The translations under genes and the position numbers were made by a program. The notes beneath the pieces are model-generated. The model was not told the DNA's origin and ran no database searches. It was given only the letters and a program-made list of their open reading frames with translations. A DNA stretch of 64,000 nt from Breviolum minutum Mf 1.05b.01 (lineage: Eukaryota; Sar; Dinophyceae; Suessiales; Symbiodiniaceae), in contig DF241564.1 in the NCBI GenBank assembly GCA_000507305.1, positions 1 through 64,000 of the forward strand, in the 5' to 3' direction. This document shows positions 18,985 to 38,600 of this stretch, in pieces. Positions within the stretch are counted from its first letter, which is position 1; the number at the start of each line of letters is the position of its first letter.

Positions 18985-19285
18985 AAGATATCCTGCCCAA
19001 GAAGGTCTACCATGTATCCATACGTATGGCGCATGGTCTTCTTTGCCACAAAAATCTCGCAAGTGTTTCTTGGTGCAACCTGGTGTGATCCGCTTTTCCA
19101 ACTCATCTATCTGCTCCTGAACCGGCCGTGTCCACGAAGTAAAAAGGGAAGCAAAACACGCAACAAAAATAAACAGCAACAAATCGGAAAAGATAGTGCC
19201 CACCTGAAGCTCCTTCTGCTGAACAAACCAATGTCCTGCACTCGGAACCACATGCTTCACATTCAGCAAACGGCAAAAAATCATG
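18985..19285 (-). CDS. Two exons with a readable GT-AG intron
   Basis: On the minus strand an exon ending NVKHVVPSAGHWFVQQKELQ is cut at CAG|GTGGGC. After a hydrophobic intron of about 85 bp, a TTCAG acceptor opens an exon reading EQIDELEKRITPGCTKKHLR then DFCGKEDHAPYVWIHGRPSW. The family is unknown. The join is inferred from the splice signals and the jump in hydrophobicity. Confidence 0.45.
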
Positions 19286-19419
19286 AAAAAGATTTGAGAA
19301 CAACCGCCACAGGTTTTGCTCCAACCGATTCCTAGTCTTCACAATCGTATCATAGTTAGGCCATAGTTGTCTCATACTCCAAACGTTCCCACAGCATCGG
19401 ACACAGAAAAACAATACTG

Positions 19420-20580
19420 ATCGAAAAATAGATATGCATCTATGGGGTGACACCTGCATGGTTCCACGCTTTCCATTGAAACCATGTTGCAACGTACTAC
19501 TCCAAAAACAAATATCCAACATAAACTTTCTGTAACTTCCTGTCCTACAGTGGCGCGAATACGAATCATGAACTTTTGGAATTCATCCGTCTGCTTCTTG
19601 AGTTGAGCATGCAAATCTTCACAAAGACCAATTGCCTCAAAGGATCACTCCATTGAAATTTTTCAAGCGAGTCATAGCGAATCCAAACACTGAAGTGTCT
19701 TTGTTTGAGTCCAAAAGAAGCTTGATAACTTTGGAATAACTGATCTTTACATATCTTTATCGTCTTTATTGCAACTTTGCAATGACCATGTGCATGTCTA
19801 CAGTCACTGTAGCTTGGCTGCTTCCTTATTTCTACAGTGCAAAATCCCAAACCATTGTAAAGCACTCTACCCTACTTGTCCAGTCGCAGTAGAACTGACC
19901 TTTTCAGTGTCAAAGTGTCAGTCTGAGAATATGACAGCTTTTAAGTCGGCCTGAAACACAGTGTGGATCAGTAAGAAACAAAATTGGGAACACACCACAG
20001 CTTAACATAGGAAATACCAGCGGCAAAGACCGTGCCCGCAAAACAATTTTCGTTGGATAGATCTCTGAAATCCAGGATTGAAGGGCCGGAATTGGCGCTC
20101 AATTCGCAGCTAGTCTTCAACACATGGATTTCTAGAGTGGTCGATAGTGGACGAAACCAAGAAATATTGTCAATACACACAAAATTGATCTACAATCTTC
20201 AAGGGGTTGCAAGCTGAAACTGAAGAATCCACCGAAGGGAACCTTGAGATCGACGATGTGTTGATCAGAAGATCGGAGTTGCCATTGCATATCTGTGACC
20301 TTCCGTTGGTCTCCGATTGCACAACGAAGGGACAATATTGTCTAATGTTTTCATCATGAAATGGAGTTGCATCTCTCAAAAAGCTCAGCCACCGGTTGTT
20401 TCAGACTTTGAACAAGGCAAGCATCAAACATCTTCAAACAGTCTCACAACCTTAAAGAAACACATGTACAAAATCGTCTGAGTGTAGCTGGTATAGCTGG
20501 TATGCTGTGTTGGGAGGAAAGATTGTACTGCATCTCCCCCGTTGCGTTTACCCACCTGCTTCTCCAGGATCGCCTTTGCA
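19420..20580 (-). repeat. 1.16-kb tandem duplication, copy 1 (contains coding exons)
   Basis: It matches 20581-21740 head to tail with an offset of 1161 bases and only a few substitutions plus a 1-base deletion near 21400. On the minus strand it carries exon-like frames, including GLCEDLHAQLKKQTDEFQKF followed by MIRIRATVGQ (19550-19650), SKLLLDSNKDTSVFGFAMTR, TTLEIHVLKTSCELSANSGP followed by SILDFRDLSNENCFAGTVFA (19990-20140), and GDQRKVTDMQWQLRSSDQHI (20225-20320). An exon ending AKAILEKQ before a GTGGGT donor sits at the 5' border. It is thus an exon-bearing segment of an unassigned minus-strand gene. Confidence 0.85.
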
Positions 20581-21740
20581 ATCGAAAAATAGATATGCAT
20601 CTATGGGGTGACACCTGCATGGTTCCACGCTTTCCATTGAAACCATGTTGCAACGTACTACTCCAAAAACAAATATCCAACATAAACTTTCTGTAACTTC
20701 CTGTCCTACAGTGGCGCGAATACGAATCATGAACTTTTGGAATTCATCCGTCTTCTTCTTGAGTTGAGCATGCAAATCTTCACAAAGACCAATTGCCTCA
20801 AAGGATCACTCCATTGAAATTTTTCAAGCGAGTCATAGCGAATCCAAACACTGAAGTGTCTTTGTTTGAGTCCAAAAGAAGCTTGATAACTTTGGAATAA
20901 CTGATCTTTACATATCTTTATCGTCTTTATTGCAACTTTGCAATGACCATGTGCATGTCTACAGTCACTGTAGCTTGGCTGCTTCCTTATTTCTACAGTG
21001 CAAAATCCCAAACCATTGTAAAGCACTCTACCCTACTTGTCCAGTCGCAGTAGAACTGACCTTTTCAGTGTCGAAGTGTCAGTCTGAGAATATGACAGCT
21101 TTTAAGTCAGCCTGAAACACAGTGTGGATCAGTAAGAAACAAAATTGGGAACACACCACAGCTTAACATAGGAAATACCAGCGGCAAAGACCGTGCCCGC
21201 AAAACAATTTTCGTTGGATAGATCTCTGAAATCCAGGATTGAAGGGCCGGAATTGGCGCTCAATTCGCAGCTAGTCTTCAACACATGGATTTCTAGAGTG
21301 GTCGATAATGGACGAAACCAAGAAATATTGTCAATACACACAAAATTGATCTACAATCTTCAAGGGGTTGCAAGCTGAAACTGAAGAATCCACCGAAGGG
21401 ACCTTGAGATCGACGATGTGTTGATCAGAAGATCGGAGTTGCCATTGCATATCTGTGACCTTCCGTTGGTCTCCGATAGCACAACGAAGGGACAATATTG
21501 TCTAATGTTTTCATCATGAAATGGAGTTGCATCTCTCAAAAAGCTCAGCCACCGGTCGTTTCAGACTTTGAACAAGGCAAGCATCAAACATCTTCAAACA
21601 GTCTCCCAACCTTAAAGAAACACATGTACAAAATCGTCTGAGTGTAGCTGGTATAGCTGGTATGCTGTGTTGGGAGGAAAGATTGTACTGCATCTCCCCC
21701 CTTCCGTTTACCCACCTTCTTCTCCAGGACCACCTTGCAA
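20581..21740 (-). repeat. 1.16-kb tandem duplication, copy 2
   Basis: Second copy of 19420-20580. One visible coding change is CAG to AAG (Gln to Lys) in the HAQLKKQTDEF exon. Near the high-coordinate border the exon reads KVVLEKK before GTGGGT, against AKAILEKQ in copy 1, so divergence is concentrated at that edge. Confidence 0.85.
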
Positions 21741-22370
21741 AGCGGAACAAACATCGAGACAATAAGTTCAAAAAAATCTCCCCTTACAAAAAAATCAAGG
21801 GTTTCTTTCTTTCAGCACCTGGTCATCTCTGGCCAAGACTTGAGATTGCTCGAGATCCTCAGCGCAGTGTTCGACCAATAAACCCTTGTGATGGGACTTG
21901 TCAGACCACTATCTTCTAGAAATCCAACATGAAACATACACACAAAAGGTGGTCTGTGGTGTATCTGAAGATTTCAAGGATCGCAATGTGAAAATTGGCA
22001 GAATCTCAGCATGTTGAGCCCTGCACGTCTTGATGAGGTACATCAATCTGCGTCGTTACAGATCCTCTGAGGCTTTCCAATCATGACTTAGGATTTAGGA
22101 TCTGCAAAAGTCAAAGGGTCAATAATTTTGGATTCCAGAATATCAATATCAGTAAAGTTTAGCAGCTGCGTCAGTTCTACATTTTTTGCTCAAGTCTCAT
22201 CCCTCACATTCTCCCACTGACTTGACTCCTCTACTCTGGCCGCAAACCTCACCATAGGTTGGACACTGTCGTTAAAACACATCCCCTCTGCTCATGAGTC
22301 TCCCAAAACATCATGAAAGATCCTCACTCATGCGAAACATCAAAATCATCAAACAACACTTTCAACACTT

Positions 22371-22799
22371 TCACAATTCTTTCATAATTTCTATTGTGAA
22401 AATGAATACACGTCTGTGCCGGCCGACTGAACAAACAAGAGGGTGTCGACATGGAGATGGTGTGTGCCAAAAACCTGCCAGGTCGATCAACGTGGATCTT
22501 TCAATGGCGAGTTGTTCTTCAAACTGAAACAACTCGCAATGCCATCGCCTCCTAATGACTTGGTCGAGGCTGTCAACGCACGATGTGCACCTTGATGAAT
22601 TTTCTTTTCGTTGCATGCGAATCTCAAAATGCGCAAAATGCTCCAGGGCTTCTCGTTTCTTTGTTTTAGTTAATCCTTGATGAGGTACAGGACTTGCACA
22701 TGAAGCTTCGGGAAAAACATCTAGCCTTTTCATCAATCCACTAGAATCCTTTGGTATCTGAAATACGCCCTGAAGAGATGAGATTTCAAAATAATTCAA
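22371..22799 (-). CDS. Long exon of an unassigned protein
   Basis: 142 open codons on the minus strand. The composition is protein-like in the middle: KREALEHFAHFEIRMQRKEN, CVDSLDQVIRRRWHCELFQF and EEQLAIERSTLIDLAGFW. The ends read like intron (VFIFTIEIMKEL). It is a helical, charged sequence of no recognised family. It lies between the tandem duplication and the next exons at 24-27 kb. Confidence 0.35.
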   Translation of the reverse strand: MNYFEISSLQGVFQIPKDSSGLMKRLDVFPEASCASPVPHQGLTKTKKREALEHFAHFEIRMQRKENSSRCTSCVDSLDQVIRRRWHCELFQFEEQLAIERSTLIDLAGFWHTPSPCRHPLVCSVGRHRRVFIFTIEIMKEL

Positions 22800-23962
22800 T
22801 TAAATTTACCTCCGACAGGATTGTATGCAGGAGCTACAACAACATCAACAATTAAACACAATTATACATTATAATTGACCAAAAGCAACCTTACCCCCCA
22901 ACCAAAATGTAACTGGTAACAAGAAACCAATATTCAACAAAACAACCTTCTCCGCTTCACAGGGATTCCTTTCCCCCAGGATTTCCTGGGAATTCAACGT
23001 TGCACGAGATCCTGCAAAAATGATGTGATGCAGTTCAGTTGCAAGTAGGGATTCGCAAGGAATGAAATGATTATGACTCAGACTTGTTCAAACTCCATTT
23101 TGAAACAAGTGCCATTGCCGAGGTGTCCTCGTCAAAAGGGACAATCTCCAGATCACTTTCCTATACCGCTGCGGAGTCAGAAGGAGACGTCACGACACCA
23201 AGAACACCGCAACAAAAAATTACAAAGATCTTAAACCAACGATGCACAAATGAAACCGCAACCTTCGGCAGCTTTTTGCAAAAATATGCTGCAAAGTGCA
23301 AAAGGTGTCTAGTGCAACGTTGTTAAATACCATGGTTCTGCAAGTGTCCTGCTTTTGGAAAGTCTTTAATTGAAGCACTTTCTTTCCTGGTTTTCTTTTG
23401 GCCTCGGAGGAGTGCCAAGTTTCAGCCGTGCTTCAAAGACTTTCAGGACCGAGCATCCATACCTTTCGCTTTTGTTCCAATGCCCATACCAAAGCCTTCA
23501 CCTGTTCACGTCAGATTTCAAGTGTCAAAAGGTGGGACACCCATTTGGAGCGATGAGAATGCGTTTCGGTACACCTTCTTTGAGGTATTTGCACATGCTT
23601 TCGCAAGACATGTAGATGTCACCTTACCATCCTTCAGCCTGGTCAAACAAAGAAACTTCTTTGAAGGACCAGAATGAGCATTTGCATATCTTAAATTTTG
23701 CTCACCGTGCGTCTACCTTGCCATCCCATGCTGGTTTCTGAAAATCCAGCACTCAGGGAAGATTTCCCTGATCCAGATCCATAAATCCGACGGACCAAAA
23801 CACTAAGGGGAATATCAAAACTTGCGAAAAGGTGTTTTTCAAACCGCTATCCACCCTCAATTCGTAATTCCTCCAACTCGGCCCAACAGTTGCCTCACGT
23901 TTGATCTCAAACATCGGTGTTGAGAGGAAGGTGGTTGTAAAGGTTAGCGTTTGATGAAGACT

Positions 23963-25646
23963 TCAACGTCTTAAAGTCTCATCAATTAGTAGTCTTGAGG
24001 CTGATGAATCGACTTCGACGGAAATGTGATCGAAGTTGTCATTTTTCAGTGACTTTTGATATGCCACATCTCGCCACGCGGTTGAGTCATTGAGGTATAC
24101 TTTCTGTGCTATGCAACTTTTGAATTCACCTTGAGCCACCCAAGTATCCAAGTGTGATGTCTTACAAGTATCCTGGATTGGGGTTCACCTTGTAGGTGCA
24201 TAATCTGGCAATTTCACATTCCAATCATCAGCAGAGCGAGTGGTCGTCCACGCATGCCACAACAGCTAACTCCAACAAACAAGTGGTGGCCAAAAGCCTT
24301 CTCTCATTCCGTTGTACTACATCCTGATAAGTTAGCTATAACCCTCCAACAAAACTGTGTACCAGGGCTTGGGATGCTCAAAAGGCTACCAACCCTTTTT
24401 CCGACTGCAGAGATGATGTATATCATTGGCCTCACTGTCGGAGTTCAGAAATTGGTTGTCTGACTGCTTCGCAAGCGCCGCCGTAGATCCCCACTCTTGG
24501 TGGTCTTGGGCATGAAGTCATCCATGGAAAAGCTTTCCAGTCCTCAGTTGCAACTTTCAGATTTCACATTGGATTTGATGCGACACGAAAAAAATCAGAT
24601 TTAGAAGTGAATACCAAAACTTTTTGGCAATTTCAAATGATTGACTTTTCCCTCAACTCTATAAAAAAAGGTCCATCAGGTCCATTTAATGCAATCTATT
24701 TGGTATCTATTCCACTTCACCATTTGCAGCTCATGCGACCCTTTGCATCCCCTCGTCGTCGCGCTTCCACTCGCCAATCTTTGGCTGCCAAGGCTGAACC
24801 GGCAGCAAGCAAACCTGCAAGTCGAATCAAAAATTTCCACTCAAGAATGCAAGATTACAAACTTTTGGTTCATTTCGTAGAAAAAGTCTCCGGGACAAAC
24901 ATCTCTCAAGTTGCACTGGTGACATGTGCCAAAGGATTCAATACCAGAACTCCTTATTCCACGACTGTACAGGACTGTGGAACCTCTTAAAGTAGTAAAG
25001 CACTAGTATGCACTACCACATTCAACACACTCAAAGATGAGTTACTGACTATCTTTATCACTGATCCCCCCAAAAAAACCGTCTCAAAACTGCCAACAAC
25101 TTTTCCGGTTCCGGTCACCGGGTCACCTCCAATCTTCTGCAAGGTCATCCGCAGTGCTTTGGCACTCAACCGTACCGCCTCCGCAGCAGCACGTTGTGTC
25201 AACTGCTCATCGTCTTGGGGTCGTCCCATGGGAGATCCATCCGCGTCCAAGGGAGCATCACCTCCATTGGGGCCGGGACAAAAAAAACCACGGCTCCCTC
25301 AACTGTCACCTTTGTGGTGGGTATTGGATGGGTGATGGGTATCAGGTTCAGAAAGGTTGACATTTGAAGTGCTTTTAAAGATATCACCGACATTTTTTAT
25401 GTGTTGCCTTTTTTTTTTTCAACCTTTTCCTAATAGCTTCCAAATGAGCTTGATTTTTGGCAGGACATCGTCATCCAGCTGTGCCTTCGTCAGCATCCCC
25501 TTGAAGCATGTTGCCTGTCGTCTGAAGGCCCAAGCTGTTGCAGTTTCAATTGTTCCAAATTGTTCAATGAAGTCGATAAGGACGTTACACTGGAAACTTT
25601 CTTTGCGTGAAGAGTTTTTGGGTGACGCTGTTGAACCGAGTATCAA
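23963..25646 (-). CDS. Three exon-like frames, unassigned gene
   Basis: The minus-strand frames are: about 25430-25640, VLIDFIEQFGTIETATAWAF then RRQATCFKGMLTKAQLDDDV; about 25080-25250, RPQDDEQLTQRAAAEAVRLS then AKALRMTLQKIGGDPVTGTG; and about 23985-24140, EFKSCIAQKVYLNDSTAWRD then VAYQKSLKNDNFDHISVEVD. They are separated by lower-quality sequence. No family is recognised, and their order and strand agree with one gene. Confidence 0.35.
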
Positions 25647-26591
25647 ATGCTCTTTGAAGAGACCCGTTGCATATCTGGCGCATCCCTCTTTGAACTTTCC
25701 AGCAAATGGTGAAGTTCGTGCAATGAGTCCTTAACAACACCAAAATGATCAAAACAGCACACACTGATGGACAAAGAGATAGAAAAACCGCGCCAAAATG
25801 TCAAAATGAAACTAGTCCACATCTGCTCGAATCAGCATCCATAATAAACTGGTGAACATATTTTGACTGTCCCTTAGTCGTACCACGCAAGATTGTGACA
25901 AGATTCATCCAATCCCTGCAAAACCAGTTTGATGGCGCGGACAAAGGTGTGACATCGTTCCACTTCGCTCTTTGGCAAAAGTTCTTTCACGATTTTTGCT
26001 CCCAAAACTGGGTCACAGCGGCTGCCACTATTCTGGAGAGCATTTAGCCACACATAGACCTGTTGCTGTGGGCTGCAGGAGCCCCAAGTCTGTCAAGAGA
26101 TCTCAAAAGATCTCGTCTTTTCATATCTCTTGATATACTTATAGAAAGTTTAGGGTACTCCATCAAAATCCAACTAGTCTGCCCAATATTATATTGAACC
26201 ACACATCCCAGATTTTTTGACTTGAAACTGGATGGGTAGGCATGTTGAGGCCCTCTATTGCGTGACATCCAACTGATTGAGAATTCCAGAAAAGACATAT
26301 CATATTAGCACATTGCATACAGTACGGGGTGAGCCATGACATCTTGTGCAGGAACCAGGATGTATGATGATAAAGGCTGTATGCATGGTTTGTGCAATGG
26401 TCAAAGGCTCTTCCACTAGATACTTCCTCATATTCATAGGTGTGATCGGAAGCAAAAAAGGGGTGTGCTAGAAAATTGCTGGAAGATGAAAGTAATTGCA
26501 GGGTGAATTATTCCAAATTTTTGCTTCATTAATATAAAGTGCGCTCATTTTGGGAGGACTGTGAGCTCCAAATCACTTGGGTTTTTGATCG

Positions 26592-26613
26592 ATATATATA
26601 TATATATATATAT
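26592..26613. repeat. (AT)n microsatellite
   Basis: A TA dinucleotide run in a gene-free interval (25.7-26.75 kb, where nothing coding was recognised). Confidence 0.85.
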
Positions 26614-26799
26614 CAACACTTCAAAAACACGTGTAGGTCAAAGTCTCACCGCGCCTCATCAAAGTGATCCAGCAAGGTGGGTACACTTTCTGCCTACAAA
26701 GTGAATCAAAGGAGACTGGTAGAGATCTGAAAGCGTTGGACATTGCTGGATCGTCATATTATTGCTAGATATCATCACAAATCATGAGTATAAATCACT

Positions 26800-26880
26800 A
26801 TCATCATCATCATGATGATGATGATCGTCATCATCATCATGATCATCACCATCATCATGATCAATGTATCATCATCATGG
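26800..26880. repeat. CAT/ATG trinucleotide repeat with a perfect palindrome
   Basis: Runs of ATC/CAT switch to ATG/GAT and back. The first 26 bases (26800-26825) are self-complementary, so the tract could form a hairpin. It borders an exon-like frame at 26880-27230. Confidence 0.8.
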
Positions 26881-27235
26881 TGGATACACTTCGAAGACCC
26901 TTCCCGCATTGCATGTCTCTCCCAGTTTGCCTGCCTTGTAAGCATGCTGCCAAAGCCTGGTCCACACCAAGCCTTGCGGAAGTTCAACAGAAACAGTTCT
27001 TCGGGGTGCAGCATCTCCAAGGTCAAGAACTCTGTCACTTCTCCAAAAATCTTCATCCCAGGATCCCACCTTCTTTCTGAATCTCAGAATCCCAAAAACG
27101 GGCATCTTTGATATCCTTCTGCAACGCATCCAAACGCAGCTCATGGATACCATTTGCCTGTAACGAAAGAGACATGTGAACATCTTGGCATTGGGAATTG
27201 GGATCCTTTGATGGACGAAAATAGCCATTTGAAGC
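26880..27235 (-). CDS. Possible exon with a frame change, unassigned
   Basis: The upstream half reads in one frame (ANGIHELRLDALQKDIKDAR then FWDSEIQKEGG, 27060-27160) and the downstream half in another (GEVTEFLTLEMLHPEELFLL then NFRKAWCGPGFGSMLTRQAN, 26880-27050). They meet at an ATGA where one frame stops and the other has ATG. It could be two exons with an unrecognised junction, a sequence error, or a decayed copy. Confidence 0.3.
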
Positions 27236-27713
27236 ATGCCACATTAGAATCTATATCTTTCATGAAGGAACCAACATGCAGGCACTGATTCGGATGCCCT
27301 CAAAGAATGCGCAAACAAACACACCCACACATACAACACAAGTCTGGCCAGTCATGGATCGTCCTTTTTCAATCGAAACTCAGCGGGGGTTGCTTCGGTG
27401 AAAAAAAGGTCACCCTTTTGGTGCCAGGTGCAAATCGAGAAACAGGACTGGCTTCACATGGCAATCAACTCATATCAAAATGTGTGATTTTCTCAGAATC
27501 AGTCTCTTCATATACATTTAACCCATCTCAAGGGATCATTGAATCTCATGTGTTTGAACACACCCACAATCAGAGCATAACTTGATTTTCTCAGAGCAAG
27601 AAAAGAACACAGTAGTCTCCTGTCTCCGAACTTGTGTCTTTTTTTTCGAAGAAAAGGACCAGCATTTGTCAGGTCAAAGATCTGGACGCCACTCACACCA
27701 TTTAGGTGATCAG

Positions 27714-34510
<6,797 letters not shown>

Positions 34511-34519
34511 GGGCAAGCA

Positions 34520-35560
34520 ACAATCACCTGTAAAAGTCGAAACTTTTAAGTCTTAAGCGTAAGGTCGATTCCAAAAAGTCACATAGACAAAGTCTGAATC
34601 TTGACAACTGCTGTTGATGTGATGTTGTTTAGATTGGTGTTCTGCTGACCCAGTGTACTTTTACAGCACCTTCTGAGAACGCTGAATTGGCAGCGAAATG
34701 TCAGGGTAGCAAAGCTTGATTTCCAAAAAAAAAGGTATAGTTGCAATGCTTGCCAAAGCAAAGTGTACTCAGTGGGACAACATCCTGACATACTCGTACT
34801 ATTTGATTGGAAGGAACCTTGCCTTCAAGGTGTCCATTTGCGAGGCAATACACTGAATACATCGCGTCACTGCAGCCTGGTCAAACATCTTGCGACAAGG
34901 CATGCCACCTTGATTAAGGTGCAGTTTTTGAAAACCTGGGGCACAACCCTGTCCTGTACCAAACTTATAATAGTACGCATACAATACGGCAAGTTTGTAC
35001 CTTAATATGACGGGATGCAACTGATGTCCAACAAACTTCATGGGATTGCGGGGATCATTCATCCAATGCAAGTGGTTAAGTCAACTTGAAAGATCTTGCA
35101 AACACGAAATGGGAACCCTTCCACCTAAAGTGATGAATGTTCGAAAGAGGGGAACATCTCGAGTCCAATGGTCCAATGTGAGCTGTAGAGAATTGCAGCT
35201 TAACTAACCCACCTGGCGAAAGTTGGTAAGGTAATTAGTATTGAGTTCAATCGTTCCATCTTGATCATTCAATCTCGTTTCATCTGCACACGGCCTTCAC
35301 CTGCTCTGACGCATCATCTCCCTGGGCCAGTGTCAGAAAGTCTTGCCCTCTGTAGAGAAATGATTCAAAGAGGTTCAAACACAACTAACTACTTAAGAGA
35401 ACCGGCGAGCTGTCAACGAGTACGCAAATGCAATAAAGTGAAACTATTCGTGGCAACACTACACAGCAAAATCTCTTGGAAAAATGAGATGTGAGATGAG
35501 AGACCCCGCTAATTTAATCTAATTCCTTCCTAGCTTCTTCAACACCATTCAAATCCTTGC
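34520..35560. other. Interval upstream of phosphoglucomutase, no gene resolved
   Basis: It holds short open frames only. A minus-strand frame at 34799-35071 (90 codons) shows no clear family and may be intronic or 5' leader sequence. The phosphoglucomutase promoter, if separate, would lie here, but no dinoflagellate promoter motif is distinguishable by eye. Confidence 0.3.
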
Positions 35561-35699
35561 CTGCATATAAGCAAATATCATGTCCACCAAAAACACAACC
35601 TCACTGCGGGCGCACATAGCACTACCCTTGTACTCCATTCCGAATCGGAAGGGAATATGACTAGGATATGACTAGGACTCATTGGGGATAGGAAACCTG

Positions 35700-38600
35700 A
35701 CATGAGAACTTCTTCACTCGGAGGCCCAGTCCACCAACGCAAACTCGCAAATTTCATCAAATTTCTACATCGATACTGCAACTTGACACCTGGATTCTTA
35801 CAACTTGCCATGACTGTCACTGTCAGTGATCTCGATCTGGGTCCCAGATCCATAACAGCCAAGACATTGTCCAAGATGGCCGTGAAGAGTTCCACATCCA
35901 ACATGCCGACACGCGGCAAATGACGCAACCTTTCGGGTTGAAAAGTCGAGAACTGGCATTTTTTCTTATGCCGTTGACATGCTAACTTCCCAGCATAGAC
36001 CAACTTGCTATCCCAAAATTGATGCTATCCCAGGTGCATTTCCACTCCAGATAAAGCTGCCTAGGAAATGCAAAACTTCCAGTTTTTTGTTTTCCTGTCT
36101 GGTTGACCAATCTTGGCTGAAAAACTTCGATCTTTGACAAAAACACCGGACACTAAGCCTCCGGCCCATGTAAGGCAAGCACGGAAGTACTTGGAATCCA
36201 TCGCTAAGAATCCAAAGATGGCTAAGGTCCATGTAGTGAACATCACCACAAAATACATGAAGATCCGTAGCAAGTAGTTGGTAGATGTCAAATCTGCATC
36301 ACTTCCACTGAGGATCCTCAAGAGAATAGACATTTCTCAAAATCAATGGAAGAGTCTTACTTTAGAAATGTGGTTTTAAGATCAACAGCCACTTTTTTTG
36401 GGAAAAAAATACGTGGAGAAGATTTTCATCAAAATCAAGGCTCAACAAGGCTGGAAAGTTGCCGACTGCCAATCCCATGCAAGTGCCAAGCAGTCGATTG
36501 ATGTTAACGTCAAAGGAGGATCCCGACGTCTGTGAGAAAATGAAAGACGTGGCCACCACACATCCACAATTGTAGTTGCCTGAAAAAAGAAACCCCCAAA
36601 ACATTTGAGATTTTCAAAAAAAACTCTTTATCAAAGAATTCTGAGCAACATGCGTACTGCAAACCTTATGTTGCTAACAACCTTGAGAACTTACAAATTA
36701 TTGATGCTGAAAGTTTGTGCAAAGAAAGGAGCGAGACACACACGTAACCCCTGTACCCAAGGCAAGTGGCGAAAGTATAGGGACCAAAGAAGAGCTAAAG
36801 ACCAGGAGGTCGTATTTCTCAGAGCAAACCAGTTCCTTGAAAAAGCAAAAAGTCATTGCCATGAAGCACATGACATGGTTTGAAGTCAGCAACTTGCCAT
36901 TTTTATTGTCATTTCACCTGGTAACCAGCTCTTGCAACAAATCCTACTCCTATCACCCTTGATGATCGAGCACATTCAAGAATGAATAAATATTCTTCAT
37001 CATTCTCCGATATCTGGACATATCATATAGATGAATGTAATCTTTTCTTTCTATGAAAAATTAAAAGCATCATCATATTGCTTCGCATTGAACATGTTTC
37101 AAGTCGTGCACATTCCTGCTTGAAAATGATCATTTCCTTTCCAAAAGCTATCGCCTCTTCACTTTCCCATTCAAAACTAAATCATTCAATTGTAACCATG
37201 TGCAATCAGCAAAACCATCATGTGCAAGAATTTCGGAACATGCTCTTCATAAAAATCTATCAAACTGTCCAATGGTTTCGGTTCCAAGTAAAAAAACAAG
37301 GGGAATTTACAAACGGCTTTTGGAAAGGGTTTAGGGAAAAATGCGCGTTTCTTGTTTTGTCCTGTTGGATCTCCAGCCATCCAAAACGGCACCGAGCATC
37401 CGATCCCTCCAGGACTCGCCGCTGGAAACAGGGTCGGCCGTGCTGCAGCTGACGCTACGGAAGGCTGCTGGCCAGGAGCGCAGCTTGTCCACGAAAGCCA
37501 ATTGAATGGATCTTGGAGCATGGCATATGGCAATCCCAAAATACAAAGGATTTCTTTATTGCATTCTACTCATCAAGGACTATATAAGGCACTGATAATC
37601 GATAAAAGGTCATCCATTTTAGACAAGAATTGTTTACACACTTCTAAATGCTTCTCACCTTGATTCACAGATCCGAGTTGCATCTTGTCATCAGCAATAC
37701 CACGCAGTGTCTGTATGAGGACCCCATCAGCTCTGTCAGCAATGCGCTGAAGCTCCTCACACGTCTCCTGTCATGGAGACATCGGTATCAGCAACGATCC
37801 TTTGATTGAGAAAGAACAGTGCTCCATCTGTTCAGCAGATTGTGTTGTGAGTCTACTAGTGGATTGCGAGCCAACTGGAAGTAAGCAGGAATAGATCTGA
37901 ACATAACTCATGGCAAAGGCTAGCAAACATCTGCAGCAGAAGGTGCTGCTGCTGCTTGGTAGAAATCTCTCAGTTTTTTTTGACAATCATGCACTCTGAT
38001 CCAGGTGTGTCCAGTATCAAATAGATGTGTCTTTCCCTTTGGCCGTGGTTTTATGTTTGGGGAACGGCAGTTTCAATGCGGCAGTTTCAATCCACTCTGC
38101 AACTTGGGGGAAACCGTGGGAACTTCCCGGAAGGGCCTCGGTCAAGTCTGCCGTGGTACGACAATCGTGTGCTACCAGGGCGAGGGCATCGTTGCAAGCG
38201 ATGAGAAAATCTTCCAAATGCAATTGCCTGAGATCAATTTTTGGCCCAAAATGAATGATGATGTGACGGTTCCTGATGTTGGCAATCCTATCTGAGGTAT
38301 TTGTATACAGTATATATCTGAGCATATTCCCTATCACGAGGATATTGCGAGGATAGGTGGCAACTCTTGGAAGATCCGCAAGAGGGTTGAATACATGCAT
38401 GAAGATTTCAGAGACCTCAACCCCGCCAATTTCTCTTCTGAAAAAAAAATCAGTCCTGATTCCTGACTTTTTACCTTGATCTTGCAAGACATGTCCTGAT
38501 GCAAACCTTGAGCCATGTCAATGCTACCAATCTACAAACAATCGTAATCAGAAATGTCCAACATTTCACTTCGCTCAAATTAAGTGTTCCTCAACCAAGG

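Noticed and set aside
19420..21740. Possible LTR pair of a retrotransposon
   Set aside because: The two 1.16-kb units are directly adjacent with no internal coding region, and they contain host-type exons, so tandem duplication explains them better.
26797..26880. Possible CRISPR-like repeats
   Set aside because: It is a trinucleotide tract without spacers; no repeat-spacer periodicity exists anywhere in the window.
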